From Pokkaliibacter sp. MBI-7 (GTDB lineage: Bacteria > Pseudomonadota > Gammaproteobacteria > Pseudomonadales > Balneatricaceae), in NCBI RefSeq assembly GCF_029846635.1, contig NZ_JARVTG010000001.1, positions 2,361,001-2,425,000 on the forward strand: a stretch of DNA of 64,000 bases, given 5' to 3'. The position numbers were made by a program, and so were the translations under genes. The notes beneath the pieces are model-generated. The model was not told the origin of the DNA and searched no databases. It saw only the letters and a list, made by a program, of their open reading frames with translations. Of the stretch, positions 58,818 through 64,000 are shown piece by piece. Each line of letters begins with the position of its first letter. The first letter of the stretch is position 1.

Positions 58818-61800
58818 CTAGGCTGTGCGGTATTTCTTAAAGTTCTCCGCCTGCTCAAAGATTTCCTTGTAAACCTCATCTCTCTCCACAGGCGGGTATC
58901 CATGCTTGGCCAGTAACAAGATGAGCCCTACTTTGAGTTCAGCCTTGATATCTTCGCGCTGGTCCCAGTCGGTGAACTGCGCTTTATCATCCACCAGTGC
59001 CTTCACCGCCTGAGCCAACGCCAGTAACTTGTCTTCCGGATAGGTGAAGTCGTATTTGTGCGCGAGCTTGAGCAGGATGTCATAGAAGGCTTTCTCTTCA
59101 AGGTCAATGCCCAGATCAGCGAAGGAGTCCCGCTCCCGTTTCAGCGCTTGCAGCAGATCAACAATCTCCTCTGAGAACTCATCCAGCACATCGCTCACCA
59201 GCACATTGTCCTCATCACGCTCATTGTATTTCTCGACCAGTGCGCGGAACTTGTCTGAAAAATCAACCGCTTGTGCCTTATTGACCTTTTTGAAGTCCTC
59301 AATGGCGCGGGCGAGCAGTTGTTGCAGCAGCTTGATACGAGTATTGGGCAGCTTGATTTTCTCGATCTTGGCTAAATAGTCATCGTCGAAAATATCCACC
59401 TCGCCACCCTGCTCCTCACCCAGCTTAAAAATTTCTTCCACGCCATCGGCCTTCAACGCCTCAGCAATCATCTCCCGTACGCGGGCATTCATTTGCGCGG
59501 TATCCGGTGCATCGCCTTTGGTCAGTTTGAACACAATCGAGCGCACAGCCAGATAAAAGTGGATCAGATCACGCTCATCCTGAGTGATCGCCTCCGAGCC
59601 ACTGCAAATATCAAAAGCGGCCTTCAGACGCTTCACCAGCGCCATAAAACGCTTCTCGATCTTGTCCGTCACCTGCACAAACTCGGCGGCCATATTCAGG
59701 CAATTTAGCTGCTGCAACGGGCTACCCGTGAAATAGGCGGATGTGTCGAAGTGGTGGAAAATCTTACCGAGCAGGTCGAGGTGGTCTTTCACCACCGTCA
59801 CCGACTGGTTGATCTCTTCGATATTCTGCTGATCTGCTTTGTTGTAATGGGCCAGTGCCAGATTCATCTGCTTTTTGATGCCGATATAGTCCACCACCAG
59901 CCCCTTATCCTTGCCTTCAAACTTGCGATTCACGCGGGAGATCGTCTGGATCAGGTTATGGCGCTGGATCGGTTTATCGATATAGATCGTATCGAGGAAA
60001 GGCACATCAAAGCCGGTCAGCCACATATCCACCACAATGGCGATTTTGAAGTTGGATTCCGCCTTCTTGAACTGACGATCCAGCTCTTTGCGGTACTCCT
60101 TACTGCCAAGCATGTCGTACAGCGCTTTTGGGTCATCCTTACCCCGGGTCATGATCATCTTGATCCGCTCCATCGGCTTGATGTCCTGCAACGCTTTCTC
60201 GCTTAAACCCGCGCACGCCGGTGCCGCCTGAACCTCTTTCCACTCAGGCCGCAGGGCGGTCACTGCCTGCCAGAACTGGTAGGCAATCTCACGACTGCTA
60301 CAGACGAACATCGCCTTGCCTTTGAGGGTCGCACCTTCTTCCACACGCGTTTCGTAATGGGCCACAAAGTCTTTGGCCAGCGCCTTAAGACGATCCGGGT
60401 CGCCAAGAATCGCATTCATATTGGCGCTGGCTTTCTTGCTTTCCTCAATCGCGTACTCAGAGCTGCCCTGCTCGGCGCATTCGGCGTAGTAGTGCTCAAT
60501 TTCCTGCAGCTTGTTGTTATCGAGCACGACTTTAGCGGCGCGGCCTTCGTAGACAATGCGCACGGTGATCTCATCTTTCACCGATTCAGTCATGGTGTAG
60601 CTGTCGATCACCTCGCCAAAAACATCCAGCGTGGCGTCGATCGGTGTGCCGGTGAAGCCGACAAAGGTCGCGTTAGGCAATGAGTCGTGCAGGTATTTGG
60701 CGAAGCCATAGGTGCGTTTAACCCCCTTCTCGGTAACGCGCACCTTCTGCTCCAGATTAATCTGGCTGCGGTGAGCTTCATCGGAAATACAGATCACATT
60801 GCTGCGCTCGGTCAGCAGTTTGACGTCCTCTGTAAACTTGTGAATGGTGGTCAGAAAGACGCCGCCGCTGTTACGCCCCTGCAGCAGCTCACGCAGATGC
60901 GCCCGACTTTCCACGCTGACCACGGTGTTATCGCCAATATAGGTTTTGGCATTAGTGAACTGGCCAGAGAGCTGATCATCCAGATCAGTACGATCGGTAA
61001 TCAGCACAATGGTCGGGCTTTCAAAGGCCGCGCTTTTCATCAGCAAGCGGGTCAAAAACAGCATGGTGAAACTCTTGCCGCAGCCGGTCGCGCCAAAATA
61101 GGTGCCACCCTTGCCATCCCCGCCAGCGCTATAGCCGCCTTTGCCATCGGGCAGTTTGCGGTGCGCGAGAATGTTCTGGTACAGCCGGGTCGCAGCGTAA
61201 AACTGCGGGTAGCGGCAGACAACCTTGTCATCGCGCTTGGAAACATCCGGGAAAATCACAAAATGCCGGATCACCTCGCGCAGCCGCGCTTTATCGAACA
61301 GCCCCTGAATCATGGTGTGCAGCGCGTTGATGCCGTCCTGACCGATGGTTTCATCGCCCGTCACCTTGCGCCAGGTGTAGAAGAACTCATAAGGCGCAAA
61401 CAATGACCCCATACGCGAGTTGGCGCCATCGCTGATCACACACAGCGCGTTGTACTTCATCAGTTCGGGAATATCGCGGCTATAGCGGGTGGTCAGCTGC
61501 ACATAGGCATCGTGCAGGGTGGCCTCCGGGCGTGTCGCACTTTTGAACTCAAACACCACCAGCGGCAGGCCGTTGATGTACAACACCGCATCAGGAATCC
61601 GTTTCTCTTTGCCTTCAATCTCCAGCTGGTTCACCACCTTGTAGATATTACTGTCGCCCACTGGCGCATAGTCGATCAGCTGGATATACAGGTCTTTCCT
61701 GCTACGGTGTTTATCACCCGCTACAGGCTCCCGCTTCAGCAAAAAGCCATCGGCCACGCGGCGATGAATAGCACGGTTGCTGTCATAAAGATCGCCGGCG

Positions 61801-62015
61801 GGCAGCTTTTCCAGCGCACTGATAATGGTGTCAATTTCACCGGCGGTGATGTCATCGTTCTGGTAGCGACGGGCCAGATACGCCCGCAGATCGTCTTTGA
61901 TCAGCACCTCATTCGGGGCGCGGTCGAGAGTACTTCCCTCGATATAGGGGTACCCTTGCTGACCAAGTAACTCGATGATGGCCTGTTCCAGTGCTGCTTC
62001 GTTGAAGTTGCTCAA
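58818..62015 (-). CDS. hsdR: Type I restriction-modification system endonuclease subunit R
   Basis: This 1,065-residue protein is complete and has the normal length. The PD-(D/E)XK nuclease is at the N-terminus: PD at 141-142, E156 and K158 (VVFEFKS). The SF2 motor follows with Walker A GATGCGKS at 308-315 and DEAH at 412-415, then a helical C-terminal domain that contacts HsdM. HsdR cuts unmodified DNA after translocation. Its start overlaps the upstream glycosyltransferase-like gene stop by four bases (ATGA). The hsdM and hsdS genes are not in the window and presumably lie beyond the right edge. Confidence 0.96.
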   Translation of the reverse strand: MSNFNEAALEQAIIELLGQQGYPYIEGSTLDRAPNEVLIKDDLRAYLARRYQNDDITAGEIDTIISALEKLPAGDLYDSNRAIHRRVADGFLLKREPVAGDKHRSRKDLYIQLIDYAPVGDSNIYKVVNQLEIEGKEKRIPDAVLYINGLPLVVFEFKSATRPEATLHDAYVQLTTRYSRDIPELMKYNALCVISDGANSRMGSLFAPYEFFYTWRKVTGDETIGQDGINALHTMIQGLFDKARLREVIRHFVIFPDVSKRDDKVVCRYPQFYAATRLYQNILAHRKLPDGKGGYSAGGDGKGGTYFGATGCGKSFTMLFLTRLLMKSAAFESPTIVLITDRTDLDDQLSGQFTNAKTYIGDNTVVSVESRAHLRELLQGRNSGGVFLTTIHKFTEDVKLLTERSNVICISDEAHRSQINLEQKVRVTEKGVKRTYGFAKYLHDSLPNATFVGFTGTPIDATLDVFGEVIDSYTMTESVKDEITVRIVYEGRAAKVVLDNNKLQEIEHYYAECAEQGSSEYAIEESKKASANMNAILGDPDRLKALAKDFVAHYETRVEEGATLKGKAMFVCSSREIAYQFWQAVTALRPEWKEVQAAPACAGLSEKALQDIKPMERIKMIMTRGKDDPKALYDMLGSKEYRKELDRQFKKAESNFKIAIVVDMWLTGFDVPFLDTIYIDKPIQRHNLIQTISRVNRKFEGKDKGLVVDYIGIKKQMNLALAHYNKADQQNIEEINQSVTVVKDHLDLLGKIFHHFDTSAYFTGSPLQQLNCLNMAAEFVQVTDKIEKRFMALVKRLKAAFDICSGSEAITQDERDLIHFYLAVRSIVFKLTKGDAPDTAQMNARVREMIAEALKADGVEEIFKLGEEQGGEVDIFDDDYLAKIEKIKLPNTRIKLLQQLLARAIEDFKKVNKAQAVDFSDKFRALVEKYNERDEDNVLVSDVLDEFSEEIVDLLQALKRERDSFADLGIDLEEKAFYDILLKLAHKYDFTYPEDKLLALAQAVKALVDDKAQFTDWDQREDIKAELKVGLILLLAKHGYPPVERDEVYKEIFEQAENFKKYRTA

Positions 62016-64000
62016 AATCCGGTCCCTGCGAAGCCGATATCCGGCGAGTTTAATAGTTCATCCCGTACACCCAGCAAAGGCAAAGTGTCTGCGCTCATAT
62101 CCACTAGCGATAGCCGTGCAGTCCGTTGACTGAAAATCTTAAAAATTCTGACCATCTGGCCATAGACATCAAAGGACTCAATAATCTGCCTGATCTCGTT
62201 GACCTGATGGTGAAATGTACCACTCAGGTGCTCCTCCCTGAACCGAACCATTTCAGCTTTTGCGCCGTTCACTTTTTCAATCACTGCTTCGGAGCCAGTA
62301 GTGATCCAGGCGGGTTTGTCCAGTGCATCCATGATCAGTGATATCAGTTGCTCGGAGCGCAACTGATTCATACTCATCAAAGTCAGATAGTGATCTACCA
62401 GCTCTGAGAATTGCTGTTTTACACCCACGGCTGGCAAAGCCGGGTTACGACAAAACACCCTGAAGACCCGATAGAAGCATAACCCCATAATGTCATTGGC
62501 CAGCTTCATGGCACTGAGATCACAGGGCCTGTTCTGCTGACGCCGGTGATGCCGCAACGGCAGTGAGACCTTCTCGATCCGCCACCCCATGCATTCCGAC
62601 ATGTAAAGTGCAGAAATAAAATCACTGCGCCGTGTATGACTAAGCGCGTTCTCTTTAGCAACAGAAGGAGAAAGATTGGGCACCTCGACCAGCAGATCCA
62701 GATTCCGGTAAAGAGCGATGCCTCCACGACGAAAAGAAGACTGACCGGTCAATGTGCCCCACGCCTCAGGTGTTACCAGTAACGGACGCGTGATATTCGC
62801 TTCTTCGTTCAGGTGACCAATATCCGTTAATAACCCCAACAGCCTTTCAGTATTATCACCGGCGTTCAGTGTGTCAGGGCTCTGCCAGAGGGCGGGCCAC
62901 TCAAGGTGATCCGTACGGGCAGAGGACAAGTCGTAATAGTAATCATCCCGAGCACTCAACAGACTAAGCGGATCTTTTCGCCGCTCAGCCATGCCGCCCT
63001 GATCAAGGCTACTCATTTCATGCAATGAGTAATAGATATCCAGCAACTGAGTACGCATGGAGCTGTGGAAAGGTAAGGCGGGTGCATCAGAGTAGGCAGA
63101 GATCAACATATCCGCCGTTGAGGTTCGACTTAATCTGGCTATTTTTCCAAGGAAGTCGAGCTTCAGCGTAACTAGCTTTCCATCCTGCAGGGCAAGTGAC
63201 TCAAATTGCAGGTCATCATCCAGAATCAGGACATTGTCGATACCGCGCTGATGCCGGGTCATTTCCCAACAGAAAAACTGCAATAACGTTCTGGAGTAAG
63301 CAATGGATTTTTTATGAAGCGGCTCGCCCGCGAAGGTATCGCGGTACGGAAAGCGGAATCGACTTTCCCGTTGCTCCTGCAGATCGATAATACGCACTTG
63401 AAATAACTCAGGCGCCACATCGGCAACAACCTGCGCTATCGCCTCCTCATTCTCGCCATTGGTCAGTACCACATACTGACAATGACCGGCAAACTGCGGC
63501 TCCGCCCTGATCTGCGCTGACAGAGATAGCATCTGCTCACGCACATTTCTGGCAGAAGAAGACGCCACACCAATAATCAGCCTGATCGGTGCTTCACCAT
63601 GAAATGATTGCCACTCAACCTGAGCAGGACCAGCGCCGCTCTCTTGTGCAACGTGATATCCGAACAGGCGCGATGCACGCGACAACGATGCTTGCAGTAC
63701 CTCCGGAGCCATACGTGCCGAGTATTTGTTGTAGAACTGGTCCAGCCCCTGCCGCTTGCTCGCCGAACACAGGGTGACCCGATCCTGTCCCTGTGTATGA
63801 TGGCACCAGAGAGGCTCCTTATTCACCACGATAGGGATATTGCGCAACTGACAGCATTCCAGAACCCGAACCGCCAGATCCCTGTCCAGCGTACTGCGCA
63901 TGGACTCATCAAACCCACCAGCCTGCCAGAACAGCGTTGCATCAATAAAGGTGTTACTTCCCTGCCAGCCCGGGTTACCAACAAAAAACTGATTGATGGT
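62012..64000 (-). CDS. Large two-domain glycosyltransferase-like protein coupled to hsdR (5' end off window)
   Basis: The frame is open to the right edge, so the N-terminus lies outside; at least 662 residues are present. The first visible part, GNPGWQGSNTFIDATLFWQAGGFDESM followed by STLDRDLAVRVLECC, is the acceptor half of a GT2-type GT-A glycosyltransferase. A second, GT-A-like region follows (about 105-250 of the visible part) with VASSSARNVREQML, VVLTNGENEE and the metal-binding-like VLILDDDLQF. The C-terminal 250 residues match nothing I know. Position before hsdR (ATGA overlap) suggests a role with the restriction locus, perhaps DNA or protein sugar modification. I cannot name the substrate. 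Confidence 0.75.
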   Translation of the reverse strand, partial: TINQFFVGNPGWQGSNTFIDATLFWQAGGFDESMRSTLDRDLAVRVLECCQLRNIPIVVNKEPLWCHHTQGQDRVTLCSASKRQGLDQFYNKYSARMAPEVLQASLSRASRLFGYHVAQESGAGPAQVEWQSFHGEAPIRLIIGVASSSARNVREQMLSLSAQIRAEPQFAGHCQYVVLTNGENEEAIAQVVADVAPELFQVRIIDLQEQRESRFRFPYRDTFAGEPLHKKSIAYSRTLLQFFCWEMTRHQRGIDNVLILDDDLQFESLALQDGKLVTLKLDFLGKIARLSRTSTADMLISAYSDAPALPFHSSMRTQLLDIYYSLHEMSSLDQGGMAERRKDPLSLLSARDDYYYDLSSARTDHLEWPALWQSPDTLNAGDNTERLLGLLTDIGHLNEEANITRPLLVTPEAWGTLTGQSSFRRGGIALYRNLDLLVEVPNLSPSVAKENALSHTRRSDFISALYMSECMGWRIEKVSLPLRHHRRQQNRPCDLSAMKLANDIMGLCFYRVFRVFCRNPALPAVGVKQQFSELVDHYLTLMSMNQLRSEQLISLIMDALDKPAWITTGSEAVIEKVNGAKAEMVRFREEHLSGTFHHQVNEIRQIIESFDVYGQMVRIFKIFSQRTARLSLVDMSADTLPLLGVRDELLNSPDIGFAGTGF

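Overview
The window looks like the chromosome of a GC-rich marine or soil gammaproteobacterium of the Oceanospirillales/Pseudomonadales type. Evidence is the dense operons with ATGA overlaps, polyamine-type ABC and TRAP transporters, a Tad pilus locus, a type I restriction subunit and a typical gammaproteobacterial thymidine kinase. No rRNA, tRNA or CRISPR array was seen. This placement is inference from gene content, not from a marker gene.

Layout. (1) 0-5.4 kb, accessory: a short secreted Rhs-core protein with an AT-rich metalloprotease tip and a probable immunity gene, then a secreted alginate-lyase-like enzyme whose 5' end was split from its native start codon by a complete IS256-family element with an 8-bp target duplication. 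(2) 5.8-11.3 kb, minus strand: a tight cassette of GNAT-like transferase, NodU-type carbamoyltransferase, small membrane protein, exported caspase-fold protease and methyltransferase, of unknown product. (3) 11.6-14.6 kb: thymidine kinase, isochorismatase-family hydrolase, GntR regulator and a DUF1989 protein. (4) 14.9-22.9 kb: an IclR regulator divergent from a seven-gene operon with a polyamine-type ABC transporter and a three-subunit flavin/iron-sulfur dehydrogenase, probably for uptake and oxidation of an amine, opine or imino acid. (5) 23.2-28.7 kb: membrane-anchored AraC regulator, esterase/lipase, CynX-type MFS exporter, GntR regulator with a strong palindromic operator, and an AbrB-type membrane protein.

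(6) 28.8-39.9 kb, minus strand: a Flp/Tad pilus operon (flp, tadV, tadE, rcpC, rcpA, tadZ, tadA, tadB, tadC, tadD, a DUF3613 gene, tadG). Its secretin gene rcpA is split by one extra base in a run of eight G, and a 131-bp tandem repeat array lies between tadC and tadD. A PAS-GGDEF diguanylate cyclase, a fructosamine-kinase-like protein and an MFS transporter follow. (7) 43.7-47.0 kb, accessory: an orphan PD-(D/E)XK toxin and Imm49-like immunity pair, a CsrA-domain protein with an N-terminal extension, a small unknown protein and a hairpin-rich leader like the Ash/Icd regions of P4-type satellites. This block abuts a TRAP permease gene that has lost its 5' end and an internal segment.

(8) 48.1-56.1 kb: an amidohydrolase, then a LacI-controlled sugar or cyclitol regulon (ABC transporter, sugar isomerase, inositol-dehydrogenase-like oxidoreductase) with five matching operators and a likely small RNA between lacI and the transporter. 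(9) 56.2-58.8 kb: small housekeeping genes. (10) 58.8-64.0 kb: hsdR, translationally coupled to a large two-domain glycosyltransferase-like protein running off the window.

The items most worth a second look are the glycosyltransferase-hsdR pair, the protease/carbamoyltransferase cassette, the rcpA frameshift, the CsrA-domain protein in the small island, and the putative LacI-controlled small RNA.
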